The notes under the pieces: model-generated
What the model was told of the DNA's origin: nothing
What the model saw: the letters and a program-made list of their open reading frames with translations, nothing else
Databases searched by the model: none
NCBI RefSeq assembly: GCF_018842675.1
Contig: NZ_JAGTWO010000004.1
Span: forward strand, 1,178,001-1,242,000
Direction of reading: 5' to 3'
DNA length: 64,000 nt
Source of the DNA: Candidatus Pantoea bituminis
Lineage (GTDB): Bacteria > Pseudomonadota > Gammaproteobacteria > Enterobacterales > Enterobacteriaceae
Part shown: positions 41,018 through 52,391 of the stretch, one piece after another
Layout: each line of letters begins with the position of its first letter
How positions within the stretch are numbered: the stretch's first letter is position 1
Translations under genes and position numbers: made by a program

Positions 41018-42178
41018 ATGCAACGCTACCTCGCGCTGGATTTCATTCGTGGATGTGCCATTCTTGGCATCCTGCTGCTTAATATCGTCGGCTTTGGCTT
41101 ACCCGCCGCCGCCTATCTTAATCCTGCCTGGCACAACAACCTCAGCACGCCAGATATCTGGACGTGGGCGCTGCTTGATGCTTTCGCCCAGCTCAAATTC
41201 CTGACCTTATTTGCATTGCTGTTTGGTGCTGGCCTGCAAATGCAGTTGCCGCGCGGAAGCCGCTGGCTGACGGCACGCTTATCCCTGTTGGTTTTGCTGG
41301 GTTTTATTCATGGCGTCTTCTTCTGGGAAGGCGATATCTTGCTGGATTACGGCATTATTGGTTTGGTGGTGTGGCGAATGCTACGCGACGTCCCCGCGAC
41401 GCGTGCCTTGTTTCATACGGGCGTGCTGCTTTATTTGATTGGCTGCGCGGTGTTGCTGGTATTTGGTTCAATTTCCGATCCTGAACCCACGCGTTCATGG
41501 CTGCCTGGCGCCTCAGACTTACAATATGAGCAGTTTTGGAAATTGCAGGGTGGATGGGAAGCGGTACAAAATCGCCTTGATCATCTTTCATCCGGTTTAA
41601 TGGCGCTGGCCTCGCAGTATGGCTGGCAGCTGGCGGGATTAATGATGATCGGTGCCGCGCTGATGCGCAGCGGCTGGTGGAAAGGGGAGTATTCTCCGCA
41701 GCATTATCGCCGTACCGCAGCGATAATGCTGGGCATTAGCTTTACCATTGCGATTCCCGGCGTGCTGGCGCAATGGCTGCTGCACTGGGAATTTCGCTGG
41801 ACCGCTTTTTACCTGCAAGCACCACGCGATCTCGCCAGCCCGTTTATTAGCCTGGGATATGCTGCGCTGTGCCTCGGTTTCTGGACACAGATTTCCCGTT
41901 GGCGCATCAGTTACATGATTCAATGCGTTGGCCGTATGGCATTGAGCAACTATTTGCTGCAAACGGTGATCTGCACCACGCTGTTTTATCGTTTTGAGTT
42001 ATTCATGCATTTTGATCGGCTCGGCTTGCTGATGCTGGTTCCGGCTATTTGGCTGGTTAATATTCTGTTTTCTGTCATCTGGTTACGCTTCTTCCCGCAA
42101 GGTCCTTGTGAGTGGATTTGGCGTTTCCTTACCCGGCTGGCTGCGGGTAAACCCTCCGCGCAACTTCCCAACAGATAA
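41018..42178 (+). CDS. yeiB: DUF418 inner-membrane protein YeiB
   Basis: A 386-residue polytopic membrane protein with a C-terminal DUF418 domain; its function is unknown. It starts MQRYLALDFIRGCAILGILLLN, where the LDFIRGCAILGILLLNI pattern is typical of the family. About nine or ten hydrophobic segments are visible. Conserved RMALSNYLLQ lies near residue 308. It lies 49 bp downstream of folE and upstream of galS, as in E. coli. Confidence 0.92.
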   Translation: MQRYLALDFIRGCAILGILLLNIVGFGLPAAAYLNPAWHNNLSTPDIWTWALLDAFAQLKFLTLFALLFGAGLQMQLPRGSRWLTARLSLLVLLGFIHGVFFWEGDILLDYGIIGLVVWRMLRDVPATRALFHTGVLLYLIGCAVLLVFGSISDPEPTRSWLPGASDLQYEQFWKLQGGWEAVQNRLDHLSSGLMALASQYGWQLAGLMMIGAALMRSGWWKGEYSPQHYRRTAAIMLGISFTIAIPGVLAQWLLHWEFRWTAFYLQAPRDLASPFISLGYAALCLGFWTQISRWRISYMIQCVGRMALSNYLLQTVICTTLFYRFELFMHFDRLGLLMLVPAIWLVNILFSVIWLRFFPQGPCEWIWRFLTRLAAGKPSAQLPNR

Positions 42179-42208
42179 TGACAGAGGTCACAAAGGTTGC
42201 AGAATTGT

Positions 42209-42224
42209 ATGTAACCGTTTTCAT
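42209..42224 (+). promoter_or_regulatory. GalR/GalS operator upstream of galS
   Basis: ATGTAACCGTTTTCAT matches the Gal operator pattern GTGnAAnCGnTTnCAC at the central positions and differs at the outermost ones. It lies 101 bp before the galS ATG and supports autoregulation, known for E. coli galS. Confidence 0.8.
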
Positions 42225-42227
42225 TGA

Positions 42228-42243
42228 TGTGACGCAATTCACG
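42228..42243 (+). promoter_or_regulatory. CRP site upstream of galS
   Basis: TGTGACGCAATTCACG has a perfect TGTGA half-site and TCACG six bases later (consensus TCACA). It is 3 bp from the Gal operator. Confidence 0.75.
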
Positions 42244-42325
42244 CTGTAGCGTCTTCGCCCCTGACAAAATAGCGCCGGTGTTCTTACCGGCGTGATGCCT
42301 TTCTCTTCCTCTGTGGAACTGCTGC

Positions 42326-43366
42326 ATGATAACGATTCGTGATGTTGCCCGTCAGGCTGGCGTGTCGGTGGCGACCGTCTCGCGCGTACTAAATAATAGC
42401 AGCGCGGTCACCTCTGAAACCCGTGATGCCGTGTTACAAGCGGTTGATGCGCTGGGTTATCGCCCTAACGCCAATGCTCAAGCCCTGGCAACACAGATCA
42501 GCGATACCATTGGTGTCGTGGTCATGGACGTCTCGGATCCCTTTTTTGGCGCGCTGGTTAAAGCGGTGGATACCGTGGCGCAGCGCGTACACAAGCATGT
42601 CTTGATCAGCAATTCCTGGCATCAGGAGGAGAGAGAGCGCAACGCCATTGAGGTGTTGATACGTCAGCGCTGCAACGCACTGGTGGTACATGCGAAAACG
42701 CTTTCAGACCATGAACTGGCAAATTTCATGCAGCAGGTTCCCGGCATGGTGGTTATCAACCGCATTGTGCCGGGTTTTGAATCACGCTGTGTCAGTCTGG
42801 ATAATGTCACCGGCGCATTAATGGCCTCCAGAACGCTTTTGCAACAAGGGCATACGCGCATTGGCTATCTCTGCTCAAGTCATCCTATTGAGGACGTAAG
42901 CCAGCGCCGTGAAGGCTGGATGCAGGCGATGAGCGAGCAAGGCATACGCCCGCAGGAGAGCTGGATTGCCAGCGCGGAGCCTGATATGCAGGGCGGCGAA
43001 GCAGCAATGGTAGAGCTTTTAGGCCGCAATCTTAATTTGAGTGCGGTGTTTGCCTATAACGACAGCATGGCAGCAGGTGCGCTCACTGCACTCAAAGACA
43101 ACGGTATTCAGGTGCCACAGCATTTTTCTGTCATTGGCTTTGATGACATTCCTATCTCGCGTTACACCGATCCTCAATTAACCACTGTACGTTATCCCAT
43201 TGTTTCTATGGCTAAATTGGCGACAGAGTTGGCATTGCAAGGCGCTGCAGATTTACTGGATGAAAGTGCGACGCACATTTTCATGCCGACGTTAGTGCGT
43301 CGTCACTCAGTGGCGCAAAAGCAAAATGTGGACTCCGTCACTAATTCAGGCGATTCAGCCATGTAA
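42326..43366 (+). CDS. galS: Galactose-responsive repressor GalS
   Basis: GalS is a LacI/GalR-family regulator of the mgl galactose transport operon. The 346-residue protein has the LacI helix-turn-helix [23 protein letters not shown], the hinge helix region around NAQALATQ, and a sugar-binding core with FGFDD-like [20 protein letters not shown]. Its position upstream of mglBAC identifies it as GalS and not GalR. An operator/CRP pair precedes it. Its stop codon TAA (43364-43366) falls inside a second Gal operator that belongs to the mgl promoter. Confidence 0.93.
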   Translation: MITIRDVARQAGVSVATVSRVLNNSSAVTSETRDAVLQAVDALGYRPNANAQALATQISDTIGVVVMDVSDPFFGALVKAVDTVAQRVHKHVLISNSWHQEERERNAIEVLIRQRCNALVVHAKTLSDHELANFMQQVPGMVVINRIVPGFESRCVSLDNVTGALMASRTLLQQGHTRIGYLCSSHPIEDVSQRREGWMQAMSEQGIRPQESWIASAEPDMQGGEAAMVELLGRNLNLSAVFAYNDSMAAGALTALKDNGIQVPQHFSVIGFDDIPISRYTDPQLTTVRYPIVSMAKLATELALQGAADLLDESATHIFMPTLVRRHSVAQKQNVDSVTNSGDSAM

Positions 43367-43376
43367 CCGTTTTCAA
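43361..43376 (+). promoter_or_regulatory. GalR/GalS operator of mglBAC, overlapping the galS stop
   Basis: ATGTAACCGTTTTCAA shares its first 15 bases with the operator upstream of galS. It includes the last codon and stop codon of galS, and lies 2 bp before a perfect CRP site. Confidence 0.82.
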
Positions 43377-43378
43377 TC

Positions 43379-43394
43379 TGTGATTGTATTCACA
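43379..43394 (+). promoter_or_regulatory. CRP site of mglBAC
   Basis: TGTGATTGTATTCACA is a perfect two-fold CRP core (TGTGA-N6-TCACA). It is placed right after the Gal operator, as expected for catabolite-activated mglBAC. Confidence 0.92.
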
Positions 43395-43679
43395 GTTAAT
43401 TAACATGGCCCTCACTATGATGGCAGCGTCTTACCGGACTGAAACATTATGTAACGCCACCGCAACGTCGAAGGGCGTGGTTTCAGCAGCCGATTAAAAG
43501 GGTTCACAACATTTTTCAGGAAGCGTTAGCGCACAGGGAAGTCAGGTTTGGATGGCAATCCAGCGGCTTAGCATAACGTTTTAGCGTATCCCGCCTTGCC
43601 AAATTATTTTACCGATTGTTCTCCCGTCGCTCTGGCGCGGTAGAGCTAAAAAGACCCTGCATAAAAAACCGGAGATACC
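43395..43679 (+). other. Long mglB leader region
   Basis: About 285 bp between the CRP site and the mglB ATG hold no supported ORF. The mgl promoter should lie in the first 80 bp, which would leave an untranslated leader of roughly 200 nt. CCGGAG before the ATG is the ribosome binding site. Confidence 0.5.
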
Positions 43680-44675
43680 ATGAATAAGAAGGTTTTCACG
43701 CTCACAGCACTGGTTGCCAGCATGATGTTTGGTGCAACTGCTCACGCAGCTGACACCCGTATCGGCGTTACCATTTACAAATACGATGACAACTTCATGT
43801 CAATGGTGCGCAAGGATATTGAGAAAGAAGCGAAAACGGTGGGCGGCGTGCAGCTGCTGATGAACGACTCGCAGAACGACCAATCTAAACAGAATGACCA
43901 AATCGACGTTTTGATGGCGAAAGGCGTGAAAGCGCTGGCTATCAACCTGGTTGACCCAGCAGCTGCCGCCGTAGTCGTGGATAAAGCGCGCAGCAACGAC
44001 GTACCGATTGTGTTCTTCAACAAAGAACCTAACGCCAAAGTTTTGGCTGGTTACGACAAAGCTTACTACGTCGGCACCGACTCTAAAGAATCGGGCATCA
44101 TCCAGGGTCAGCTGATTGAGAAGCACTGGAAAGCCACGCCAGCATGGGATCTGAACAAAGATGGTCAGATTCAGTTCGTGCTGCTGAAAGGTGAACCGGG
44201 CCATCCAGATGCCGAAGCACGTACCAAATACGTGATCGACACGCTGAACAAAGACGGCCTGAAAACCCAGCAGTTAGCGATGGATACGGCAATGTGGGAT
44301 ACCGCACAGGCTAAAGACAAGATGGATGCTTGGTTATCGGGTCCTAACGCCAAAAAAATCGAAGTGGTTATCGCTAACAACGATGCGATGGCAATGGGTG
44401 CTGTTGAAGCGCTGAAAGCGCACAACATGACTTCTGTACCGGTATTCGGTGTGGATGCATTGCCAGAAGCGTTAGCGCTGGTTAAATCGGGCGCGCTGGC
44501 CGGTACTGTGTTGAATGATGCAGAAAACCAGGCAAAAGCCACGCTGGATATCGCTAAAAACCTGGCTGATGGCAAGCAAGCACTTGAAGGCACTAACTTC
44601 AAGATGGTTGATAAAATCGTCCGCGTACCTTACGTACCGGTTGATAAAGAAAACCTGTCGCAATTCCAGAAATAA
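43680..44675 (+). CDS. mglB: D-galactose/methyl-galactoside binding protein MglB
   Basis: MglB is the periplasmic galactose/glucose-binding protein of the MglBAC ABC importer and a ligand-presenting protein for the chemoreceptor Trg. The 331-residue precursor has the signal peptide [16 protein letters not shown]... with cleavage after AHA at residue 23. The mature protein shows [17 protein letters not shown] and the EF-hand-like calcium loop DLNKDGQIQ, which is characteristic of MglB. It is the first and most highly expressed gene of the operon. A hairpin follows it. Confidence 0.97.
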   Translation: MNKKVFTLTALVASMMFGATAHAADTRIGVTIYKYDDNFMSMVRKDIEKEAKTVGGVQLLMNDSQNDQSKQNDQIDVLMAKGVKALAINLVDPAAAAVVVDKARSNDVPIVFFNKEPNAKVLAGYDKAYYVGTDSKESGIIQGQLIEKHWKATPAWDLNKDGQIQFVLLKGEPGHPDAEARTKYVIDTLNKDGLKTQQLAMDTAMWDTAQAKDKMDAWLSGPNAKKIEVVIANNDAMAMGAVEALKAHNMTSVPVFGVDALPEALALVKSGALAGTVLNDAENQAKATLDIAKNLADGKQALEGTNFKMVDKIVRVPYVPVDKENLSQFQK

Positions 44676-44686
44676 ATTTGAATCCG

Positions 44687-44711
44687 GGCGCGGTGAATAC
44701 CGCGCCTTTTT
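44687..44711 (+). terminator. Hairpin between mglB and mglA
   Basis: A 7-bp perfect GC stem (GGCGCGG / CCGCGCC), 6-nt loop and TTTTT, 11 bp after the mglB stop. It probably lets only part of the transcripts continue into mglAC and raises the MglB level. Confidence 0.85.
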
Positions 44712-44744
44712 CACGTGACCACCGTTTTTTAAGCCAGGTAAATT

Positions 44745-46264
44745 ATGGCCAGTGATAATACGACCGCGCAGCGTGAATATCTGCTGGAAATGACTGATGT
44801 CAGTAAATCATTTCCGGGGTAAAAGCTTTAGATAATGTGAATTTAAAAGTGCGGCCTCACTCCGTTCATGCATTGATGGGTGAAAACGGCGCCGGTAAAT
44901 CAACATTATTAAAATGCCTGTTTGGTATTTATAAGAAAGACACGGGAAGTATCCTATTTCAGGGTAAGGAAATAGATTATAAGAGTTCTAAAGAGGCGCT
45001 GGAAAATGGCGTTTCAATGGTGCATCAGGAATTAAACCTGGTTCTTCAACGCACCGTAATGGATAACATGTGGCTCGGACGTTATCCACGCAAAGGCTTT
45101 TTTGTCGATCAGGACAAAATGTATCGCGATACCAAAGCGATATTTGATGAGCTTGATATCGATATTGATCCGCGCGACAAAGTGGCTAATCTTTCCGTCT
45201 CGCAAATGCAGATGATTGAAATTGCCAAAGCGTTCTCTTACGACGCAAAAATTGTGATTATGGATGAGCCGACTTCCTCGTTAACCGAGAAAGAGGTGAA
45301 TCACCTGTTCACCATTATTCGTAAACTGAAAGATCGCGGCTGTGGCATTGTTTATATTTCTCACAAGATGGAAGAGATATTCCAACTGTGTGATGAAATT
45401 ACTATCTTGCGCGACGGTCAGTGGATCGCCTCTCAGCCACTGGAAGGGCTGGATATGGACAAGATCATCGCTATGATGGTTGGGCGTTCATTGAATCAGC
45501 GCTTCCCCGATAAAAGTAATGTACCTGGCGAGACCATTCTTGAGGTGCGTCATTTGACCTCCTTGCGTCAGCCTTCGATTCGCGATATTTCATTTGATTT
45601 GCGTAAAGGGGAGATTCTCGGTATTGCCGGTCTGGTGGGCGCTAAAAGGACCGATATTGTCGAGACACTGTTTGGTATTCGTGAAAAGTCGGGCGGCACT
45701 ATTAAGCTGCACGGTAAAGCGATCAATAACCACAGCGCCAACGAAGCCATTAACCACGGTTTTGCACTGGTGACGGAAGAGCGTCGCTCAACCGGTATTT
45801 ATGCGTATTTAGATATTGGCTTTAACTCGCTTATCTCCAATATCAAAAAATATAAAAACAGTATGGGGCTGCTGGATAATAAACGCATGAAAAGCGATAC
45901 CCAATGGGTTATCGATGCCATGCGTGTTAAAACGCCAGGTCACCATACGCAAATTGGTTCCCTTTCCGGGGGTAATCAACAAAAAGTTATTATTGGTCGC
46001 TGGTTATTGACCCAGCCTGAAATCCTGATGCTTGATGAACCTACACGCGGCATTGATGTTGGCGCGAAGTTCGAAATTTACCAGTTAATTGCAGAGCTGG
46101 CGAAAAAAGAGAAAGGCATCATTATTATCTCTTCCGAAATGCCCGAGCTATTAGGCATTACCGATCGTATTTTGGTAATGAGTAACGGCATGGTAGCAGG
46201 CATTGTTGAAACTAAAACGACCACGCAGAACGAAATATTGCGTTTAGCGTCATTACACCTTTAA
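44745..46264 (+). CDS. mglA: Galactose ABC transporter ATPase MglA (frameshifted in this sequence)
   Basis: MglA is the double-ABC ATPase of the galactose importer. The ATG at 44745 opens [20 protein letters not shown]. The frame ends after SKSFPG because GGGG at 44816-44819 needs five G to give [12 protein letters not shown]. With one G added the protein has exactly 506 residues, the E. coli length. Module one has Walker [10 protein letters not shown]. The second module has the degenerate [12 protein letters not shown] typical of sugar ABC ATPases, then [15 protein letters not shown] and [13 protein letters not shown]. It is cotranscribed with mglC. Confidence 0.94.
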
Positions 46265-46283
46265 TGAAGCAAGGGCTGTTAAC

Positions 46284-47294
46284 ATGAAAGCGACTACAAA
46301 AAAGAATGCGCTAACCTGGTTGAAAGAGGGCGGCATTTACGTTGTGCTGCTGGTTTTATTGGCCATTATTATTTTCCAGGATCCGACATTTTTAAGTTTA
46401 ATGAACCTGAGTAATATTCTGACCCAATCCTCGGTGCGTATTATTATCGCGCTGGGTGTAGCGGGTTTAATTGTTACGCAGGGTACCGACCTGTCAGCGG
46501 GTCGTCAGGTGGGTTTAGCGGCTGTTGTGGCAGCGACTTTGCTGCAGGCGATGGACAACGCCAATAAAGTTTTTCCTAACATGGATACCGTACCGATTCC
46601 CTTGGTTATTGTAACCGTGTGTATTATCGGTGGCGTTATTGGTCTGGTGAACGGCGTGATTATTGCGTACCTGAAAGTGACGCCATTTATCACCACGTTA
46701 GGCACCATGATTATCGTTTACGGCATCAACTCGCTTTATTACGACTATGTTGGCGCATCGCCAATTGCCGGTTTTGATGCAGGCTTCTCTAAATTTGCGC
46801 AAGGGTTCCTGCGCTTTGGCGACTTTAAGCTTTCGTTTATTACGTTTTATGCCGTGATTGCCATCGTGTTTGTCTGGATCCTGTGGAATAAAACCCGTTT
46901 CGGCAAAAACATCTTTGCTATCGGCGGTAATCCTGAAGCCGCAAGAGTTTCCGGCGTGAACGTGCCATTAAACCTGATCATGATCTATGCGCTGTCAGGG
47001 GTATTCTATGCCTTCGGCGGTATGCTGGAAGCGGGACGTATCGGCTCGGCGACCAACAACCTTGGCTTTATGTACGAACTTGATGCTATCGCAGCGTGCG
47101 TGGTAGGCGGCGTCTCCTTTGCCGGCGGTGTCGGCACCGTAGCGGGCGTAGTTACCGGTGTGCTGATCTTTACCGTCATCAACTACGGTTTGACCTATAT
47201 CGGCGTGAACCCGTATTGGCAGTACATCATCAAGGGCGGCATTATTATCTTTGCCGTCGCGCTGGATTCATTGAAATACTCGCGCAAAAAGTAA
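46284..47294 (+). CDS. mglC: Galactose ABC transporter permease MglC
   Basis: MglC is the membrane subunit of MglBAC, of the RbsC/AraH type. The 336-residue protein has about eight to ten hydrophobic segments. It shows the motif VTQGTDLSAGRQVGLAAV (residues about 64-81) and GGNPEAARVSGVNV near 214, where the permease contacts the ATPase. It starts 20 bp after mglA and ends with a strong terminator shared with convergent sanA. Confidence 0.95.
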   Translation: MKATTKKNALTWLKEGGIYVVLLVLLAIIIFQDPTFLSLMNLSNILTQSSVRIIIALGVAGLIVTQGTDLSAGRQVGLAAVVAATLLQAMDNANKVFPNMDTVPIPLVIVTVCIIGGVIGLVNGVIIAYLKVTPFITTLGTMIIVYGINSLYYDYVGASPIAGFDAGFSKFAQGFLRFGDFKLSFITFYAVIAIVFVWILWNKTRFGKNIFAIGGNPEAARVSGVNVPLNLIMIYALSGVFYAFGGMLEAGRIGSATNNLGFMYELDAIAACVVGGVSFAGGVGTVAGVVTGVLIFTVINYGLTYIGVNPYWQYIIKGGIIIFAVALDSLKYSRKK

Positions 47295-47307
47295 TTTCCG
47301 CAGTAAT

Positions 47308-47333
47308 AAAAAAGCGACCTTCGGGTCGCTTTT

Positions 47334-47335
<2 letters not shown>
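47308..47335 (+). terminator. Bidirectional terminator between mglC and sanA
   Basis: A 12-bp stem (AAAAAAGCGACC / GGTCGCTTTTTT) with a TTCG tetraloop, flanked by A and T runs. It serves both convergent genes and overlaps the sanA stop codon. Confidence 0.95.
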
Positions 47336-48071
<736 letters not shown>

Positions 48072-48194
48072 TCAACGTCAGGATAATTTGATGGGTCAAG
48101 GCTACTTGAGGTACATCGGGGAAGCAAGTTTGCGCCGGTTGGCTGATGCAAAATTAGGCAGTGCCGGATCTGATTCGACCCGGCACTAAAGCCG

Positions 48195-49892
48195 TTAAAT
48201 TGAGGTACGACGATAATGACGATACTGCGGCAGCCAAAAGTTATTCGAAATAGCCAGTGACAGCACATCTTCTGACGTGACGACAGCAACGCCCGCGAGC
48301 TGTGCGGCCTTGCCTACTTCCATCGCGATGATTTTCGACACACCCTGAATATCTTTGATTTCTGGCAGCACCGGCCCTTCGCCGTCATTCACCAGCGGTG
48401 AGCAATCTGCAAGGGCGCGGCTGGCGGTCATCAACATGGTGTCGGTAACGCGGCTGGCACCTGACGCAATCACACCTAAACCGATACCTGGGAAGATATA
48501 GGAGTTATTACACTGTGCAATCGGATAGGTTTTGCCGTTCCAGCTTACCGGTGAAAACGGGCTACCGGTGGCGACCAGCGCGGCCCCGTCAGTCCAGGCG
48601 ATAATATCCGCAGGCGTCGCTTCAACGCGTGACGTTGGGTTGGAGAGCGGCATGACGATAGGACGCGCGCAATGTTTGTGCATCTCGCGAATAATTTCTT
48701 CGGTAAACAGGCCAGGTTGACCCGAAACACCAATCAGAATGTCTGGCTGCGCATTGCGCACCACATCCAGCAGCGAAATAGCATCGTTGGTAACGTCCCA
48801 CCCTTTGAGGTTTTCACTCTTTTGCACCAGCTTGCTCTGGAAGTTGAGCAGGTTAGGCAGTTTATCCGTTAACAAACCAAAGCGATCAACCATCATGACG
48901 CGGCCGCGTGCTTCGTCGTCGCTTAATCCTTCTGATTTCATCTGAGCGATAATCTGCTCGGCGATACCACAACCGGCTGAACCTGCGCCCAGGAATACCA
49001 CTTTTTGCTCGCACAAACGGCTGCCTGCAGCACGGCTGGCGGCAATTAATGTCCCGACGGTAACGGCGGCGGTGCCCTGAATGTCATCGTTGAAGCAGCA
49101 GACTTCATCGCGATAACGCTCCAGCAGCGGCATAGCGTTCTTCTGCGCAAAATCTTCAAACTGCAACAGCACTTTCGGCCAGCGGCGCTTAACGGCCTGA
49201 ATAAAGTCATTCACAAACGCATCGTACTCTTCACCGGTAATGCGCGGATGACGCCAGCCCATATAGAGCGGATCGTTCAGCAACTGCTGGTTATTGGTGC
49301 CGACATCCAGCACCACCGGCAAGGTGTAAGCGGGAGAGATACCGCCACAAGCGGTGTAGAGCGAAAGCTTACCAATTGGAATACCCATGCCGCCGATACC
49401 CTGATCGCCCAAGCCAAGAATGCGCTCGCCATCAGTGACCACGATCACTTTCACGTTCTGTTTAGTGGCGTTTTGCAGCATGTCTTCGATGTGATCGCGG
49501 TTCGGGTAAGAGATGAACACGCCACGCGCGCGACGATAAATCTCTGAGAAGTGTTCGCACGCGGCGCCGACGGTTGGGGTATAGATGATCGGCATCATCT
49601 CTTCAAGATGATTATCCAGCAGGCGGTAGAACAGCGTTTCGTTGGTGTCCTGGATATTGCGCAGATAGACGTGCTTATCGTTATTATTTTTGAAGTCCTG
49701 GAACTGACGCCAGGCGCGCTGCGCTTGCTCTTCAATACTTTCTACCGCTTCAGGCAGCAAACCTCTGAGGTTAAATTCATTACGTTCTTCGAGAGAGAAG
49801 GCGCTGCCTTTATTCAGAAGGGGAAATTCCAGTAAAATCGGGCCTGCGTAAGGGATGTAAAGCGGACGTTTACTTTCGTAGTCGAGTTCCAT
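48195..49892 (-). CDS. maeA: NAD-dependent malic enzyme MaeA
   Basis: MaeA (SfcA) oxidatively decarboxylates malate to pyruvate with NAD. With the start at 49892 ([19 protein letters not shown]) the protein has 565 residues, the E. coli length. GGAG lies nine bases before the ATG. Motifs include [20 protein letters not shown], the catalytic lysine/metal region [18 protein letters not shown] with [14 protein letters not shown], and the NAD-binding [16 protein letters not shown] more upstream in-frame start at 49982 has no family match. It stands alone between cdd and sanA. Confidence 0.95.
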   Translation of the reverse strand: MELDYESKRPLYIPYAGPILLEFPLLNKGSAFSLEERNEFNLRGLLPEAVESIEEQAQRAWRQFQDFKNNNDKHVYLRNIQDTNETLFYRLLDNHLEEMMPIIYTPTVGAACEHFSEIYRRARGVFISYPNRDHIEDMLQNATKQNVKVIVVTDGERILGLGDQGIGGMGIPIGKLSLYTACGGISPAYTLPVVLDVGTNNQQLLNDPLYMGWRHPRITGEEYDAFVNDFIQAVKRRWPKVLLQFEDFAQKNAMPLLERYRDEVCCFNDDIQGTAAVTVGTLIAASRAAGSRLCEQKVVFLGAGSAGCGIAEQIIAQMKSEGLSDDEARGRVMMVDRFGLLTDKLPNLLNFQSKLVQKSENLKGWDVTNDAISLLDVVRNAQPDILIGVSGQPGLFTEEIIREMHKHCARPIVMPLSNPTSRVEATPADIIAWTDGAALVATGSPFSPVSWNGKTYPIAQCNNSYIFPGIGLGVIASGASRVTDTMLMTASRALADCSPLVNDGEGPVLPEIKDIQGVSKIIAMEVGKAAQLAGVAVVTSEDVLSLAISNNFWLPQYRHYRRTSI

Positions 49893-50182
49893 GCAATGAT
49901 GCTCCGGTTGCGGTAGTGTCTGGCGTGACGCCGGAAAGGTAACGCCAGTTTTTTCCCATCCTGATTCAGGCTGCTGATGCATTGGCCGCGCTTATTTATC
50001 TCAATGAATAACCAAAGCAAACTATCAAGGGCAGACGCGTTTGGCAGTACTGCAATGCAGCGCAAATCAATCTGGGTAATTGTTATAACGTGAATTCTGG
50101 CGCCAGATCCTAGTAATTTTCCCGCAGAAGTACAGCACTTGTTAATAAAAGGTCACAAAACTGCTGGCGGTATGACAAAAGG

Positions 50183-51073
50183 TTATGCTTTGTGCAATTC
50201 AACCTGCAACAGTTCGTTGCAGCCCAGCGCCTGAAGCGTTGCTTGTGTCGCGGCAAACTGACTCAGCGTGGCATCTTTCACTTCCGCTAAAACGGCGCTT
50301 TTTACTTGATCGCAGGCTTCACCGTGCATGTTCAGCAGGATCAACGCGGCCTGTAACGGCGGCAGACTTGGATTGAACGCCGCATTTTCAGCATAACGGC
50401 CAGTAATGGTTCGCCCTGATGCGGTGATCAGCGCAACACCGCTGTGAGACTGGCTATAAGGCGCATGGCTGGCGTTAGCAGCAGCAACGGCAGCTTGTAC
50501 CAAGGCATCACCTTCTGCGCGGTAGCCGTGATCCACTTCATCCATCAGTAATTCTGTGATCGCCAGATCGCGTGGGCCAAAGGCATCGGGGAGGTAATCG
50601 GCCAGCGTGCTGATTGCGCGTTGAGGCAGGCTGATACGAATCGCGGTGCCGCTGTTCAATTCGTTCATAAACTGACGGCAATGACCACATGGCGTGTAAT
50701 TTACGGTGATGGTTTCCAGCCGACGCTCACCGCGCAGCCAGGCATGGGTGATTGCGCTCTGCTCAGCGTGAACGGTTTGTTGCAGTGGCGCACCGACGAA
50801 CTCCATATTGGCACCGAAATACCAGTTGCCGCTGATACCGCGCGCAATAGCCCCGACATTGAAATGCGAAACTGTGGCTACCGCGCAGGCAGCCGCCAGC
50901 GGTAACAACGCAAGCGCCAGGTTATCGGTATCCAGTTGCGTTTGCTGTTGCAGATTGGCGACCTGTGTGGCTGTCAGCACAGCGTGAAAATCAGGATCAT
51001 CCAAAATCGGGCGAAGCGCAGTTTGCAGCGTTGACGGCAACGCGTCGAAAGCAGCGAGGAAACGTGGGTGCAT
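50183..51073 (-). CDS. cdd: Cytidine deaminase
   Basis: Cdd deaminates cytidine and deoxycytidine to uridine and deoxyuridine in pyrimidine salvage. The 296-residue protein is the two-domain homodimeric type. The catalytic HAE motif is H102-A-E104, and the zinc ligands are C129 and C132 in PCGHCRQF, at the same numbers as E. coli. The second, catalytically degenerate domain follows. Upstream is a CytR half-site (AATGCAAC on the plus strand) and a partial CRP site, consistent with CytR/CRP control. It lies downstream of yohJK on the same strand. Confidence 0.95.
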   Translation of the reverse strand: MHPRFLAAFDALPSTLQTALRPILDDPDFHAVLTATQVANLQQQTQLDTDNLALALLPLAAACAVATVSHFNVGAIARGISGNWYFGANMEFVGAPLQQTVHAEQSAITHAWLRGERRLETITVNYTPCGHCRQFMNELNSGTAIRISLPQRAISTLADYLPDAFGPRDLAITELLMDEVDHGYRAEGDALVQAAVAAANASHAPYSQSHSGVALITASGRTITGRYAENAAFNPSLPPLQAALILLNMHGEACDQVKSAVLAEVKDATLSQFAATQATLQALGCNELLQVELHKA

Positions 51074-51119
51074 GAAAGCCTCTTAAATCATCAGGAAAAG
51101 GTGCCGGATAACGGTTATA

Positions 51120-51148
51120 TGTGATCCTCGTCGCTCTGACAATGCAAC
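51120..51148 (-). promoter_or_regulatory. Possible CRP and CytR sites of cdd
   Basis: At 51141-51148 the minus strand reads GTTGCATT, a perfect CytR half-site. At 51120-51135 TGTGA-N6-TCGCT is a partial CRP site. Both lie within 80 bp upstream of the cdd start. This fits the known CRP/CytR control of cdd in E. coli, but it is motif-based only. Confidence 0.5.
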
Positions 51149-51165
51149 CTGGTTTGCTTGTTTCA

Positions 51166-51189
51166 ACTTTGCGAGATCTCTCGCAAAGT
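51166..51189. repeat. 24-bp perfect palindrome, copy 2
   Basis: Two perfect 12-bp arms beginning ACTTTGCGAGAT. The core TTGCGAGATCTCTCGCAA (51169-51186) is the same as the palindrome at 12769-12786 except for one central base. It starts directly after the yohK stop and lies 93 bp before the cdd ATG. No T run follows on the minus strand, so a protein-binding site is as likely as a terminator. Confidence 0.6.
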
Positions 51190-51190
51190 T

Positions 51191-51883
51191 TTAGCCAAAC
51201 CAGTGCATCATCAGCGGAAAGAGAAAGGGCGCAAGCAGCGAAGTAATAATGCCGCAGATCACCAGCGCCAACGAACTGAAAGCACCTTCCTGAAAATCAA
51301 CCTCGGCGCTGCGTGCAGTACCCAGCGCGTGCGAAGCATTGCCAATCGCTAGCCCCCGCGCCGCCTTGGTTTTAACCCCCAGCAGGTTAAGCAGCATGTG
51401 GCCAAACACCGCCCCTAAAACGCCGGCAATAAGCACGCAGATAGCGCTGATGGCGGGAATACCCTGCAGCGAGCCAGAAACCGCCATCGCAATCGGCGTG
51501 GTGACAGATTTAGGCATGATGGTGGCGGCAATCTCAGGTGTTGCACCCATCCATAAGGCAATTGCGGTGCCGGAAACCATGGCAGTCACGCTGCCGATAA
51601 AGCAGACGCTGATAATTGATTTCCAGCGAGCACGAATCTGATGCATTTGCTCATACAGCGGTAGCGCGAGCGCAACAACAGCAGGCTGCAACAGCTGATT
51701 AAGGATCTGGCTGCCAGCAAAATAGCGGGTGTAAGGAATGTGCAGCAGCAGCAGAATCGGGATGATAATCGCCATGGCGACCAGCAGCGGATTGATCAAT
51801 GAGATTTTCAATCGCTTAGCCAGTCGACGTGCAATGTAAAAGGCCGCGATGGTCAGCGGCAGCGACCACCAAATATCAATCAT
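51191..51883 (-). CDS. yohK: LrgB-family membrane protein YohK
   Basis: YohK is a 230-residue LrgB/CidB-family inner-membrane protein with about seven hydrophobic segments. Together with YohJ it resembles the LrgAB/CidAB pairs, thought to control murein hydrolase activity or export of small metabolites; in E. coli the pair has been linked to 3-hydroxypropionate export. The conserved [21 protein letters not shown] lies at about 124-144 and [26 protein letters not shown] near 181-206. It overlaps the yohJ end by 8 bp. Confidence 0.92.
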   Translation of the reverse strand: MIDIWWSLPLTIAAFYIARRLAKRLKISLINPLLVAMAIIIPILLLLHIPYTRYFAGSQILNQLLQPAVVALALPLYEQMHQIRARWKSIISVCFIGSVTAMVSGTAIALWMGATPEIAATIMPKSVTTPIAMAVSGSLQGIPAISAICVLIAGVLGAVFGHMLLNLLGVKTKAARGLAIGNASHALGTARSAEVDFQEGAFSSLALVICGIITSLLAPFLFPLMMHWFG

Positions 51884-52265
51884 CGCGCGGCTCCTTTACA
51901 GGACGCGTATGCAGTTTGTGTGTGCTCAATCCCACCACCGTTAACACCAGAAAAGTGCTGACGACGCAGGAGACCACGATTGGCCCAAACTGCTCGGTCA
52001 AAATATCGGTATAGCTCATTACGCCTACGCTGATCGGCACAAACAGCAGCGCCATATAACGAATGATGAGATGACACCCGGGTTTAACCCACTTTACCGG
52101 CAAAATTCGACAAGCCAGCAGGGCGAATAAGATCAGCATACCAATGATGCTACCGGGAATAGTGATAGGCAGTAACAGCGCGATGCCATTTCCCGCATAT
52201 AAACAGAGATAAATGATGATGAAGGCGCGCAGGTAGCGCCAGATGACAGACAGCACGGTGGGCAT
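51876..52265 (-). CDS. yohJ: LrgA-family membrane protein YohJ
   Basis: YohJ is the 129-residue LrgA/CidA-type partner of YohK, with four hydrophobic helices. The sequence [14 protein letters not shown] near residues 33-46 is the family hallmark; the C-terminal tail is cytoplasmic and charged. Its 3' end overlaps the yohK start, so translation is coupled. A stem-loop separates it from metG upstream. Confidence 0.92.
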   Translation of the reverse strand: MPTVLSVIWRYLRAFIIIYLCLYAGNGIALLLPITIPGSIIGMLILFALLACRILPVKWVKPGCHLIIRYMALLFVPISVGVMSYTDILTEQFGPIVVSCVVSTFLVLTVVGLSTHKLHTRPVKEPRDD

Positions 52266-52391
52266 GACAGGCTCCTGTTTTTACTGAACTTCATCATACG
52301 CATTAACTGCTTAGCGTGCTAGCGGTCACATTTACGCGGGGAAACGTTGCGTTACTGACTGGAATAAAAGGAGAAAGACGGGTTTGAAGAA

